64,000 nucleotides of DNA from Pleurotus djamor (Eukaryota > Basidiomycota > Agaricomycetes > Agaricales > Pleurotaceae): contig JAPEVF010000068.1 in NCBI GenBank assembly GCA_029747585.1, positions 62,037 through 126,036 on the forward strand, in the 5' to 3' direction. Below, piece after piece: positions 11,943-23,413 of the stretch; positions within the stretch are counted from its first letter, which is position 1; each line of letters opens with the position of its first letter. The position numbers were made by a program, and so were the translations under genes. The notes beneath the pieces are model-generated. The model was not told the origin of the DNA, searched no databases, and saw nothing but the letters and a program-made list of their open reading frames with translations.

Positions 11943-13273
11943 ATGGCAGATCACCGCGAAAGGCTCGCTGGAGCGGGGAACTCACACTCACTGAAGAGAC
12001 CCCATTCGGGAGGCAGCTCAAAGCCGAAATATCGGCCTAGAGTAAGGATATGTCCTTTGTAAATACACCACGACTTAAGCCAATCAGGATGGCGCTGGTT
12101 GGACGAAGCGGACTATCGACGGTCCAGGCGTATGGGCAACGTGTAAGTTCTCTTCCGCCGAGCTCCCCTGCTGCACACCCCATGGACCACAGGTGTCAAG
12201 GGAAAGGAAAAGCAGGCGGTTGGAGAATTATATGACTTGTTTGAAGTAGTACGGCAGCATGACTTCTCATTGCTCATCGCATTATCTGATTTAATTTGCG
12301 CTAGGTAGCCTCGGACATTTGGCCTCTGTCCGATGACCCTACTGGTAATTTGGAGAATTCCGATGACGATGAAGACCTGCCAATAGAGGCCCAAATAGCG
12401 AAAGAGGTCGCCGCGGCTAAAAGGCCAAAAAGAGAGGCTCGATTCTGTGATTCACAGTTGGCTTCATTCAATTGTTGGAGCCATTTACTGATTAGCTCAA
12501 TGCAGCAAACTGCCAGACTGGAACGCCATGTGGTAAGGGAGTCTCTCTCCAATGGAACATATCCGACGTGAACGTAGTTACTAGTCGTCTTCATTGCTTG
12601 TCGACCCCCTGTGGACCCCGTCACGATGGTCGTCAGCCATGTCGAGAACGTTCAACGCACAGGTATCTCCCGGACACGGTGAGCTTCTTCGCCCGCGTCA
12701 ACCCCACCTAGTGACGTTAGTCCAGGTATACCCACCGTTTGGTTCCCTCATCGAACACCTGCGCAGCCAATCTTCCGGATATCACCAACCTTTGCAAAGA
12801 AGTGTTCGATCAGTTTTTCCAAAATAACCCAGGTCCATCAAGCGTAAGTCTTCGTGGGTAACCGTTTCTGGTGGCTGATGTTCAGTCTCATCCAGTATAA
12901 AATTGAACTGAGGATTAGAAACCATACGACGCACACACGCGATCTTCTGATCCCGCACATCGCTGCCTGCTTACCGAACAATCTCACGGTGAAGCTTGAT
13001 GATCCCGAGGTGTTCATTCTGGTGGAGATCTTCAAGGTTCGCGCTTAAGTGTGTCATGCCGACGCCCATACTCACTCGTTTGCCTAGAGTGTCTGTGGTA
13101 TCGGAGTAGTGAAGGACTATTACCGATTTCAAAAATTCAACATTATGGAAGTCGGGAAGTCCAAGGGAATTGACGACAATTTCCGAAGCGTCGGAGGACG
13201 ACTTTCGGGCGACAAGCCAGACAGTGAATCCCAGACGCCTACCACTATCACATCTGCACAACCAGATACGTAG
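11943..13273 (+). CDS. TAN1: THUMP-domain tRNA acetylation protein TAN1
   Basis: Homologue of yeast Tan1 (THUMPD1 in animals), the RNA-binding partner of the Kre33/NAT10 acetyltransferase that makes N4-acetylcytidine in serine and leucine tRNAs. Nine exons can be joined in phase from ATG 11943 to TAG 13271. Landmarks in order: a basic N-terminus (KRPHSGGSSKPKYRPR); IDGPGVWATCVKGKEKQA; an acidic linker with NSDDDEDLP; ANCQTGTPCVVFIACRPPVD; VTMVVSHVENVQRTGISRTR; and the THUMP core from YTHRLVPSSNTCAANL through YKIELRIRN to SVCGIGVVKDYYRFQKFNI. The tail is Ser/Thr-rich. Several introns interrupt conserved motifs, so the protein is visible only after splicing. Family assignment is from remembered Tan1 conservation and is firm. 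Confidence 0.9.
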
Positions 13274-14650
13274 GTGATATACTTATTCAGCGTCGGCGTA
13301 GACTGCACTTCCCATGATCCACCTCAACCGTCCGTCAACTTCGTTTACAGTTTCATTCTCTAAGCATGCCCTTGTCGTTCGGTTTAAGGCACCTCATTTT
13401 TCTTTTGCTCTATCTAGGAAGACAGTATCGGTGAGAGGAAACTGGAGCATCGAGATACTTAGTTATCGCCCAGTGCCGCCGGGCCGTCAATGGATGCCGT
13501 CACAACCTCTGTTTGAAGTTCTCGTTGTCGGCAACCCCACCTCTGGTGGGATTCTCTGGGAAAAGCACTATTGTTGCTACCCTCCTTTTCGTCCAAGGCA
13601 GTGCGCCTTAGAGTTTGCGAGAATCTTATGGGCGTCATCTATTCTTGGTGGGTGTGTTACTGAACCTAGTTTGTGGAGCCTAATTCGACGCTTCATCCTC
13701 TTTTGTGGGTCACATCTATTATGGCGTTTCCAATGCTGATCCTAATATCCAAGACCGACACGCGTCCAGAGCCATCGCCGCATTGTATCCCTTGACGTCG
13801 GAGGGAGCGAGTGCACCGGGTGGAATCCCCCAGTTGAAGCATGCAATTCCGTCGTTGCCAAGTTTCCTTCCCAGCCTATGTTCAAGTCTAAAAATGTATA
13901 TGCAATTCCAATACGACAGGTTTCACCCCAGAAGCCTAAAAGTGTGAGCCATAGCTGTTCACCGCTAGCCCATCGACCGCGTGGATCCTCACAGATTTGT
14001 TCTCAAAAGGGAGATCAATTTCTCATGATGAACTCAACGAAGGACTTTCCAAATATCGTCGACAACCCTGCGGTCCATCGGCCTTACGTTACCGCTGAGA
14101 CCCTCTGAGACCTCGCCGACGGATAAGATGCCATGCCCTGAAAGTTGCGGCGCTCTTCTGGTACTATTATTTTGGGCCTTTTAATTGATTTATTTCCCTG
14201 ATATATTCATTGCTACCAGGAACCGGTATCTGCCATTTGGCTGTCTTTGGCTTTGTTTTCGCTAGGTTTATGTCATGAAGTTTCTGCACGTCGCCAAGTC
14301 TTATTATGTACTTGCGCTTTCCATGTGGCCGAAAGTCCATGAAGGTCGAACGTTGAACTGGCGTAGACAACAGCATCCATCACCTTCCAAGTTTGTATAA
14401 AGTGACTGTTGGTATGATACTTAAGTTACTATCGTTTGAGGGCTCGTACAGCCTCCCAATTGCAGGTTGCAACTGGGTGCTGGTCACGGTTTAGGGTCTC
14501 TTTTCTGATCGGCTCGGTTACTCCATCTGACATAGACCAACTTTTTGCTTCCGCTTTGCACTCGCATTTGAGATAGATCTGTATCGACCAAGAGCAAATC
14601 CTACAGAGTCCTCATTTTATGATGCAGGTTACTTCAAACTCATGGAACGC
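13274..14650. other. no supported gene; possible coding traces
   Basis: Plus-strand frames at 13314-13739 and 13705-13947 look partly protein-like (FEVLVVGNPTSGG; GHIYYGVSNADPNIQDRHAS). They are short, do not join cleanly and belong to no family I can name. A short frame at about 14028-14108 ends VHRPYVTAETL. This may be a decayed gene or an unrecognised small multi-exon gene. Confidence 0.3.
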
Positions 14651-14657
14651 TATATAA
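14651..14657 (+). promoter_or_regulatory. TATA box of the TEA-domain gene
   Basis: The motif TATATAA lies 92 bases upstream of the chosen ATG at 14743, a usual distance for fungal genes. Confidence 0.5.
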
Positions 14658-14742
14658 AGACAGGTTCGCTTTCATCATTTTCATCGTGCTGTCTCTAACA
14701 CACTCTATCCAAAGTCTAGATTCTGTATCTCTACCCGCAACG

Positions 14743-16198
14743 ATGTCGTTCAATGACTGGCACGCTGGGCACGACGTTGCCGCGGTTAGGCAGAGCTCAT
14801 CGGCTTCCTTTGTTGGCAAATCAACCATCGAAGACTTCGTCCTCACACCCTCCGCCGAGGAACAAAACCGTGCTGCCGTTCAGAACGCTGAGACTGGCCG
14901 TCGTAGCTGGAAGACGGTCAAAGGTGGTTCTGGAGAGGCAGTGTGGTCGCCCCAACTGTGCGTTCGACTCGATTCATGTCATCCTGCCAGTAGCGCTGAC
15001 CATGCGTTATAGGGAAGCTGCCCTGATCGAAGGTCGCTATGATAATGCTCGCTTGGAGAACCATGACTGACCCGCAGGAATAGGCCTGGAGAAGTACCAG
15101 CCGGATCCTTCGAAAACCAAGACCTTAGGAAGGTTTCCAATGCGCAATCGCTTTATCTCTGATTATATCTTCCAGGTAGGCCGCACATAGTAGCTCATTG
15201 TCGAAAGTTGCTGAAAGCGCGCGCGCTGTAGACCACTGGAAAGAAGAGAACGCCGAAGCAGGTGGGCAGCAGAATCCAGCAGCTGCGGGATACTTGCAAG
15301 GGTGACAACAGTGGGCGCACANTTTTTTTCTTTGCTCCGTCAACTCAGCCAATCCCCTTAGTACTCCGACTAATCTCTCGAACATCCGGAAGTGAAGGCC
15401 CGAGTTCTCCTCCCCACAACCCTGATTCAGGTGACTCACCTTGTCCGTCGCCACCAGCCACTTCCCCGGCCCCAGTCGATACGTCCATTTCGGCCCAACC
15501 TTTACATTCCTCAGGTCTTGGTGGCGACCAAGTCTTAGTAACCGTTATCTTGAGTGGGTCCAGCAACGTTGGGCTTCCTCACATAGACCTGGCTTATACA
15601 GGTTCACAGCAAATCACTCTCCAATCTTCACGAGACCCGAGATATGCTGTAGATGTCCTCCCGCCACACCCGGCTCCCGTCCAATTCCCTTCCTTGATAA
15701 TTTATTCTCCCATTCCACTCCAAGACCGATACGATATCATGGTTGTTGACTGTGCGACCAACAAGTGCCATTATTCAGAGGAAAACTGTACGTTGTATCC
15801 GTTCAGTGTCCCAGGCCGCTGGGCCTATCAAGGCGTCCTCACATATCAGTGGAAAATTCTGAGAGACTGTAGGTTTCTTCTGCGTTGATCAAATAGTCCT
15901 GGACGCTTATGATGGATGCCTAGGTACTGGCGACTTCATGATATATCACAGGTTTCGATCTTGTAACCAAGCCTCGACCTTGCCGGGGGCGATTACCGTT
16001 GCGTATCGCCTTTGTCGTCAGCAAGGCAGTACAGTGTCCTCGTTCCCAGTGGTTGACAGCCACGCCGCGCAGTACGCCGGTTCAACCTACGTGCCCCCCG
16101 CACCAGGTCATACGTTGGCCCTCGCGACCGAGACTCAGCGATCATCACACACGCAGACACCTTGGTGGGCCTCCTTGTATTCTCTTGCATTCTCATAA
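14743..16198 (+). CDS. TEA/ATTS-domain transcription factor
   Basis: Nuclear regulator of the TEA/ATTS family (relatives: AbaA and Tec1 in ascomycetes, TEAD in animals), which bind CATTC-type sites. The TEA domain is assembled over four exons: EAVWSPQL, EAALIE, GLEKYQPDPSKTKTLGRFP to SDYIF, and TTGKKRTPKQVGSRIQQLRD, matching the three-helix fold and the basic recognition helix. The next intron holds an N beside a T-run at 15322. The frame then resumes with ILRLISRTSGSEG and a Pro/Ser-rich section, followed by a conserved-looking C-terminal block (VTVILSGSS to GRWAYQGVL). One more intron follows near 15870-15921. The end at 16198 is the least certain part, since an alternative splice near 15952 would change the final frame. 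The gene is convergent with the replication factor C gene. Confidence 0.85.
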
Positions 16199-16688
16199 TA
16201 CCTCATGCCCGATACTTTCAGGACGACATCGGGTTCCAGATTTGGCCATGGATGGCGTGTAGACAATTCTCTGATAAACAGTGGTCACCCAGAGCAATAT
16301 TACTACTCATCTTAGATTCGTCGTAGACTCGTGATACACTGTATTTAAATTGAATTCGAATACGCAGTGTACCCTCCAACTCTGGATACTCGTAGCTACG
16401 AATGCGGCTGGCCGACGCTGCGACGAGACCAAGCTCCGGGCTCGAGTTCAAAGTGCGGTCGACGGGGTAGCAATCAGGAACCAGGGACGAAAGAAAGTAA
16501 ACGGTATTCACTGCTCCATGCAGTCCGGACACCACCATTCTATTATATTAGCCAAGATCCATTTTCGCTGAAATGAGGTCGTGAAGCCAGACGGTGGGGT
16601 TACACCCGAGTTGTGGCTGGCAGGAAAATATAATCAAGCCCACGATCTCCAGAAGAACAGAATTACAATACAAATTAAAAACTCAATT

Positions 16689-18280
16689 TCAGTCGAAGCC
16701 TGTCAAGTCCATGCCATAGAAGAATTGCTACGGGGATGCGTCAATTGACCGAAAATGCGAGAGCGTGGGTGGGGGCGTACTTTGTATATACTCATCACTT
16801 TCACAACCCAAGCTTCTAAGTGAAATATCTTCTTGCTGCCAACCCTCATACGTGTTTCCTGTGAGACCTTCAGCGCTTCGTTTCGTCACGACAGCGAGCA
16901 AATACACACATAAAATGCAGCCCAGTGCATGATGTCTGCCTTGATGGCTTCGTCCACCCTTTCCACTACCCGCTCCGCTACAGTCTATGGAAGTCATAAG
17001 CATTATGGAGTAATTCGGCGCTACGAAAAAGACAGACCTTCAAGATGACGGTCGGCGGTATGCAATGGCTGAGGAGCTCGTAGAATTTGGCACGAACTTC
17101 CATGACACGCGCAGGCGTCTGTTCTTGGACAATCAGATCGGCGACCTTGTGACAGTAAGATTCCCAGTCGGGTTTGGCGATGACTATGTTCGCCGAAAGA
17201 TCAGGGCTATGACAAATTATGATCAGTGGAGCACAAACACGATGGGAAAATCGATTACGATTGCATTTTTAGGGCCTCCAGGACGAGCAAGGCTTTCCGC
17301 ATATTTCCACTTGAATCCTCTATTATTCTAACGGCGACATCTGGGGGAAGATCGAAGCCCACGCGTTTTGATACCAAGGTGAGTACGTTATGCATCTTTA
17401 CGGAGTCAGCAAGCAGGCGTAGAACAAAGAGGCCGTGTGGGCTTACTGCTTCTTGGTCTGGGGCTGAAACACGCATGAGCAAGCACCTGCTCTTGATCGG
17501 AGCGATTAGACGGCTGGTGCTATTGGCGCATAGGATTATCCGCATATTCGACATATATTTCTCCATGGTTCGGCGGAGCGCCGCTTGGGCATCACGGGTT
17601 AGGGAGTCAGCTTCATTGATGATGACAACTAAACGCCGTGGGGAGACATAAGATGAGGAAGCAATATAATTTACTCAAAGCTCACCTTTGAAACGTTGCT
17701 TAGCATTCAAGTCAACCTGCTGTGTCTGGGCGATCTCTTTTAAAAGTTCCTGTATGACTACACGATCGTAGTTCCCGGTTTCACTAAAAAGATTAAGCAA
17801 GGAAGCCGTCGAATAGAGAAAAGTCTTACCTAGGCGTAATTTCGATATGGAAATTGCTTTGAACCAGATTGACCTCCAACTTTCGTTTCGAAGGGGTCAA
17901 AAACACCCTTTGATCGATTTTAATCTAGTTTTGGGGGGTAAAAGGTTACATTTCAAGACCGAGGAAGATCGGCAACACACCTTTTCGACTCCTGGTCCGA
18001 ACAATTCTTTGAGGGTGCACGCTATCCTAGTCTTCTTTCCGGCCCCCGAAGGGCCATAGAAGAGCATGTGAGGAAAGTCGCCTGATGATGCCTGGTAAGA
18101 TTCGTCAACGACGGCCACCGACAGAACGGGTCGTCCCGCACCAATGATCGCAGACGAGCTGACAGTCCTTTATGATAATTCAGGTCGTCTAGCGACCTGG
18201 GTCGATACTAGCTCTTAATTTCAGCCAAAGCAGAGTCACTTGCATCAGACAGTGTATACCTGGTCTACCCATAGCGACAT
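16689..18280 (-). CDS. replication factor C small subunit (human RFC3 / yeast Rfc5 type)
   Basis: Subunit of the RFC clamp loader, which opens the PCNA ring onto primed DNA in replication and repair. Reading from ATG at 18280: MSLWVDQ, YRPRSLDDLNYHKGLSARL, GDFPHMLFYGPSGAGKKTR (Walker A), IKIDQRVFLTPSKRKLEV, FHIEITPS, NYDRVVIQELLKEIAQ, VVVINEADSLTRDAQAALRR (Walker B), MRIILCANSTSRLIAPIKSR with the SRC motif, and a C-terminal helical domain ending QFFYGMDLTGFD. GAGKKTR and the C-terminal sequence distinguish it from the other small subunits: yeast Rfc5 corresponds to human RFC3. At least eight introns are needed, and all joins inspected keep phase. It is convergent with the TEA gene. Confidence 0.93.
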
Positions 18281-18806
18281 GATGGTTGGTCGAGCGCGTC
18301 GTTGGTGGTGGTTGAGAGTAAAGAATGGTGTCACGGCGCGCGTGACGTAACGCGATTTCCCCAATTCAGATGTCACAACATTTGACCAAGCCCAATGTGT
18401 TCAACGCACCCCACCCCCCGCTGCTTTCAACAGATTATTGGTTTGGAGCTAAGTACTCATAACATTTGTTTTCTTGCAACAATTTGGCCTGCGAGTGAAA
18501 ATATATTCTGACGATTCTCACGATTTTCTTGGCGAACTTGAGGACGGCGACTTGTGGGTCGACGAAGTCTCCAAGAGTCGGAGTTGAAACAGAGATTACT
18601 TCCAAGATGGCTCCAATTACAATAGCACGCAGGTGGTGAAGCTCACGAAGGTAGGGAGAATTGTGCATCCCACACATGGCAAAGACGTTGAAGAAGCACA
18701 CTGGCAACGGCGGCCGTTGAAAGCAGCTCACGGGCCCTAGACTCTAGCAGGGTTACCGATGGTATAGGAACACAGTGATATTATCAATAAACTAGATCTG
18801 TGGGGC

Positions 18807-20818
18807 TCAGATAGACGCAGATCCACACGTAGCATTCCACGCAGCGTCGCCCCATTTAACGCTGGTACTCTTCCTATTAGCGCGGATGAATGTGGCCAAG
18901 GAGCAAGTTCCGTGGGCCCGATCCCGAGCGGACGTCGCACAATTAGTGAGAGGGAAGGGTGCGCCGTTGAGTAGGAGCCGAATTTGAGGGGAAGGATCAC
19001 TGAAATGGGCTCAGCCAGTGGGAACGAAAACAGACGAGAAGACAACACTTACGTAGCGCAACTGAATTTTTCCCATATCATCTGCGCCGCGAAGGGGACT
19101 TGTTGCGAGGTCCTAAATTTCCGCGTCGGAGGAACAGGACCACCGACGCGAAGCGGAGGGGTATCCCTGTACAAACAATCAATTACCCATCAATCATCCA
19201 GGAATCGAGGGAGGTGGCACACTTCACTAAGCCCAGAGCAGTAAGGGCTAGATCAATCGTAGTGTCATGACCAAACTCTAGGTAAACAGGCTTGGCAGTC
19301 CCGGATGAATTTGAAAACCTGAGCAGACGAGGTGAACACACCTTGGACACTCGTTCACGGAAGTAGCGCGCACCTTTCGATGAGTGTACTGACGTACAAA
19401 CTGCCGAGAGTTGGGCCCATGTTGTTTGGCAGATTAAACCCAAAGGCTCCGTCCATCAACAGATCTAATTCATACCTGCGACAAGGCAAGACGGAACATG
19501 AGATGAAAAAGGAATAGTGGAGTAGTGGACACACAACACCCACTCAAAATTTGATAACTCCTGATGGGTGAACACGTCGCACCAGGGCGAGACTTTCCAG
19601 GCCGCATAGTCATACGCACATGCATACAACGCCCCGTGGGTATCGTCGTTACTGAAACCAAGTCCAGGCACAAGTCTATTGAGTCTCTCGGTAATTCGCG
19701 GTAGATAGACATTGCCCCAGGCTATGACGGCCTACGATGACGTATCGTTGTCAGCATGGACATCATCAGGTAAAGGCACAAAGGGACTCGTACATCGCCT
19801 CCGAAGGCATACTGCCAATTGCGACAAGTATCCATTGGTGTAATCCACGACACTGTAACATTGTCTTCGGGGATGGTGGAAAATACTGAGGATGAAAGGT
19901 TGTTCCAAGTCCTTCCGAAATAGCCTTGACTGAACCACTGAGCAGACTCAATGACCTGGATACATATTTCCATGGGTGGGGAAACGGAGCATGAGGCATA
20001 AGCGCGCGGGTTCACGCAACATGGAAGGTAAAAGGACCGACCCTGTCTTGATCACCTGCTAGAACATTGTCAACCTTGAGGTGAGGATAATTAAGCCTAA
20101 ACCTGAACGACAGAGAAGTGAGCTCTATGTATGACAGGGTATACGTTAACGTGTCATTGTAATAATAACCACAAAGAAGCAGCAAGAAGCCTCGAGGATT
20201 TGAGCTCGACAAGAATCAAGAACAAAAATCAAGGACACGGTTTTTGTGATGTATCACGTAACGCCTGACGCCTGACTGGCTCGCGCCACAAAGAACAGAA
20301 ATTCCATTGAATAAAAAGGAGGTAATACGCACTCAACGCCATGCTCAAACAGTTCCCTCCTTCCTATCGCGGTCAAGTCGTCATGTCCAAGATTTGAAAT
20401 ATAACCATTCTTCAGGAATTGCAGTTCCTTGGGAAGCCTCGCGCGAGTGATCGCACTGGCACGAGTAGCAAGCTTCGCGGTCATGTTGGTGATGAACACG
20501 AGTTCGGAGGCAAGTGGGTATCGACTGCCATGACGTCCCATCTACCAGGGAAAGAGTTGAAAGAAAGGGTCGATGCGTCAATACGAAAGTAGTATCATTG
20601 TCATTGGAAGGGAGTTTGGTCGTACATACCAACATGACCTGTTGGATTTGGCAATCGCTTGGTAGACTTGGCGTCAGGCCAGGAGGAACAGGTGCTTGGT
20701 GGTAAGGCGACAAGTTCCCAAGGTTGTTGACTTTGGTGGCTTCATTTTTCGACGTGGCTTGGCACACGACGTTGACGGCCCCGAGTGCAACGAGCAGAAT
20801 TTTGACGAATGTCGCCAT
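18807..20818 (-). CDS. secreted histidine-acid phosphatase, phytase type (copy 1)
   Basis: Secreted phosphatase of histidine-acid phosphatase clade 2, which includes fungal phytases releasing phosphate from phytate and other monoesters. It starts with a signal peptide (MATFVKILLVALGAVNVVCQ) and continues LGNLSPYHQAP. The catalytic motif GRHGSRYP follows, then NGYISNLGHDDLTAIGRREL, VIESAQWFSQGYFG, the proton-donor motif EFGHDTTIDLALTALGL, PFAAQMIWEKF and LNGAPFPLTNC, ending at the TGA (18807-18809) after WGDAAWNATCGSASI. Many short introns interrupt it. It pairs with a second, diverged copy in opposite orientation at 27.2-29.0 kb. Phytate as substrate is inferred from the family; acid phosphatase activity is the safer call. 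Confidence 0.9.
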
Positions 20819-22024
20819 GAATAGCCCAGGATAAAACCGGCGCTCGAGTGGGAAAAGGAAGAAAGGACGGTCGTCGGGAAGTCTCGTTAGATAATGGGTT
20901 CACATCTCATTACCGCTTAGTGTGCGCCGAATCCACTGCCGTAAAGTAAGCATGCTCATCAACGACCTTTTGGAGAAGCAAGGTGGCGAAACATACTTAT
21001 CATGGCGCATATGAGACGTGACTCTGGTCCATGTGGTGCATGAACGAGGGCGTCCACGGCCTTAAGGTGCTAACAGGTGCTAGCGTCACGGGGTGCGGAT
21101 GATTCGGCTTCTTTGAGCGCTGTTAAGCGCCCGAGCGAGAGTAAGTAGAAGAGGCATGACCATTAATGCCAGTGGAACGTTCGTAGACTTATAGAAGGTG
21201 AAGCTAGAAGTCTTCTGGCAGCCTGCATCTCATGAACGTGAGGCGAGGAAAAGCATGAGTAGAGTCTCAGAGAGAAACCCACAGAACAGAGTGGAATGAG
21301 CAAAGCTTGGAAACATTCAACCATTGGGCACGCCCCCATTGTCAACTGAATGGGGCGAGTCTATTGAAGAACGTTCAAATACGCGACATCCAATGGCGAG
21401 ATGGCTAAATATTGTCGTGAGAGTAGTCCAAAGGTGAACGGGGTTGGACTCACCGGTAAATTGCACTATCAGTAACGTCACTACCATTCTTTGTAGCCTT
21501 CCACCACGGTTCCTAGACTTGCGAAGGGTCTGAGTAATAGGGGAGGTGAGCGAAGTTTCCAACAGAATCAAGGTGATAGAACGGGAACCCGCTTGCGTAC
21601 ACGAGGCGGCGGGGATGACNGGGGGGTGGACGGGTGATGCAAGGTACAAGTCATGGAATAAAGCCGGCTGTTACACCGAATAACTGTGATATGGAGACAT
21701 TATACAAGCATACATAGCAGTGATTTGTCAGAGCGGAGGGGGTGGGGACGTTGAGTTGGATGGATGGATTGAAGTCGACGGAAACGACAGGGACAGGCAC
21801 CTGAGAGTCCGTGGAAAGGGGGGTATAGTTAAGTGAAAAGGATAAGGTAGGTGAACACAAGACCGAAGGTTCTCTAAGTAATGCGCTTGTATGACTGGAA
21901 GGCGTAAACCAAATGTTCTCGTCGAGAAGAGAATAAAATTCGATGCTGTTATTTTCGAAGGCTAGATAAGCAAGCAACGTCTCAGGTGAGCGAGAAACTG
22001 ATATTCGACGTGTTCAGAACCAAC
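20819..22024. other. intergenic; possible minus-strand coding traces
   Basis: Holds the promoter side of phytase copy 1 and the region downstream of the Nudix gene. Two minus-strand frames (21317-21649 and 21651-21977) lie end to end. The first contains ITQTLRKSRNRGGRLQRMVV, which faintly recalls cytoplasmic loops of fungal seven-helix proteins. The second is Ser/Pro-rich. Neither joins into a recognisable protein. Confidence 0.3.
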
Positions 22025-22637
22025 CTACGAACGCGCCAGGGTCGATTGCTGTAACCCTTCCGAAAGCTCTTGCTTCCACTCCAAACGCCTAACAGCCTCG
22101 GCGTAATCCACCCACTCTCTTCTTCTTTCATTGGCTTCTAACCAATCTGCGTCAAGCGCAGTTACGTCGAGTTCGAAGAAGTGATANGTGGATGACGGGG
22201 AGTATATCGTCTTGACAAAGCGTGTTATTTTACCATGGACACCGGCTGGAGGGGTGCGGTAANATTGATGGACACGCAGCGNGTTTGCATTGACGCGCAA
22301 AAAAGAAAGGTCGGAANATCAGGAGGTGAGGAGACGGATAGAGGGACAAAGGGTGAGACCTTCTTCCAAGGCTTCCCGAGAGGCTGCGGCCTCCAANACA
22401 CCATCTGACGGCTCCCATCCGCCCTTTGGAACTGTGANGACGANANTCNAGAAAAAAGGCGCATAGAANGNNNGTTNTNAGNACNNANANNNAGCGAAAA
22501 AGNGGNGANATANGNNACTCACGGACCCANTTATTTGGNCGCTTNCGACTTGTCACTACGAGCACCTTTCCTGAGGTCCTTGCAATGGGAATGGCGCAGC
22601 ACACGATACGTGGAGTTGAGCGCCCCTTGGTGCCCAT
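22025..22637 (-). CDS. Nudix hydrolase, diphosphoinositol-polyphosphate phosphohydrolase-like
   Basis: Nudix-family pyrophosphohydrolase. Read from ATG 22637: MGTKGRSTPRIVCCAIPIAR, GKVLVVTS.KRPN.WV, then KGGWEPSDG.LEAAASREAL and, across an intron, EEAGVHGKITRFVKTIYSP, HFFELDVTALDADW, and a C-terminus ending GLQQSTLARS. The REALEEAGV block is the Nudix box core that binds Mg2+. The opening PKGGWE and the C-terminal RREWVDYAEA segment resemble fungal relatives of Aps1/DIPP, which act on diphosphoinositol phosphates and Ap5A/Ap6A; the substrate is inferred. Many single Ns (22186-22685) obscure the middle exon and the exact splice before PKGGWE. An upstream coding exon cannot be excluded. Confidence 0.8.
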
Positions 22638-23413
22638 GGCGTATTTGGTGCGTATCGACGGGGAAGAAGTGGACTGTGAGGCTGNCGAGGCCTGGCGAAG
22701 AGGTTCTCTGGTAGCCAGAGAGCTTTCAACCACAAATGCGAGAGGAGGTGGCGACTGAGAAAGCCGCAACTGCCGTCCGGATGACGACCGGAGAAAGTCT
22801 GCAGTAGGCGACGTTTTGGGAGACGGTGATTATTCAAAAAACGAGTCCGATGCGTTGTGAAGCAAGAATCTGCCTGAAAAAACGGGGGATTGACAGNGTT
22901 GTCGGGAACGACGAGGAATGCAAGAAATGTGAAATTGNGCTGTGGAATAAAAAGGATGCCTACTGACGGTGGCCACAGGTCTAGAATGATCGGACCTCGA
23001 ATGGGGCTTTTCCGAAACGGCGAACTAAATGCACCGACGTCGTGGNCAACGACGAGCAGAGGGTCGAGCAGAACGCAGNGGGCGACGAGGAGAAATGGAA
23101 CAGAAAAAATATAAAGGTAGTTATAATGTCAAGGGATGCGTAATTTGAGCGATTACTTTATAAGGTCACTCGTCACTTCCACGCACGTTCTTCGGCTTCC
23201 TTCTGCCGAGGATAAAGTATGGGGTGGCCCTGAGTCAATCCCAACACTCGAGTTGATCAACATCAAACCATCTGCATCAGCGTCCTTCGTCCCATCTCTA
23301 ATCTTATCCCACTGCCCCCTTTGATACCCAGGTCTCACAGGCCAGGCCTCNTAGAATAGANATGACTCTAAAGTTGCTCTATCGGAATACATCANNNCTN
23401 GNGAATAAAGATA

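Noticed and set aside
13535..13600. A possible Walker A motif (GFSGKSTIVATLL) in one frame
   Set aside because: It lies in a different frame from the upstream VLVVGNPTSGG segment, the frame soon stops, and no downstream ATPase motifs follow. Not enough for a gene call.
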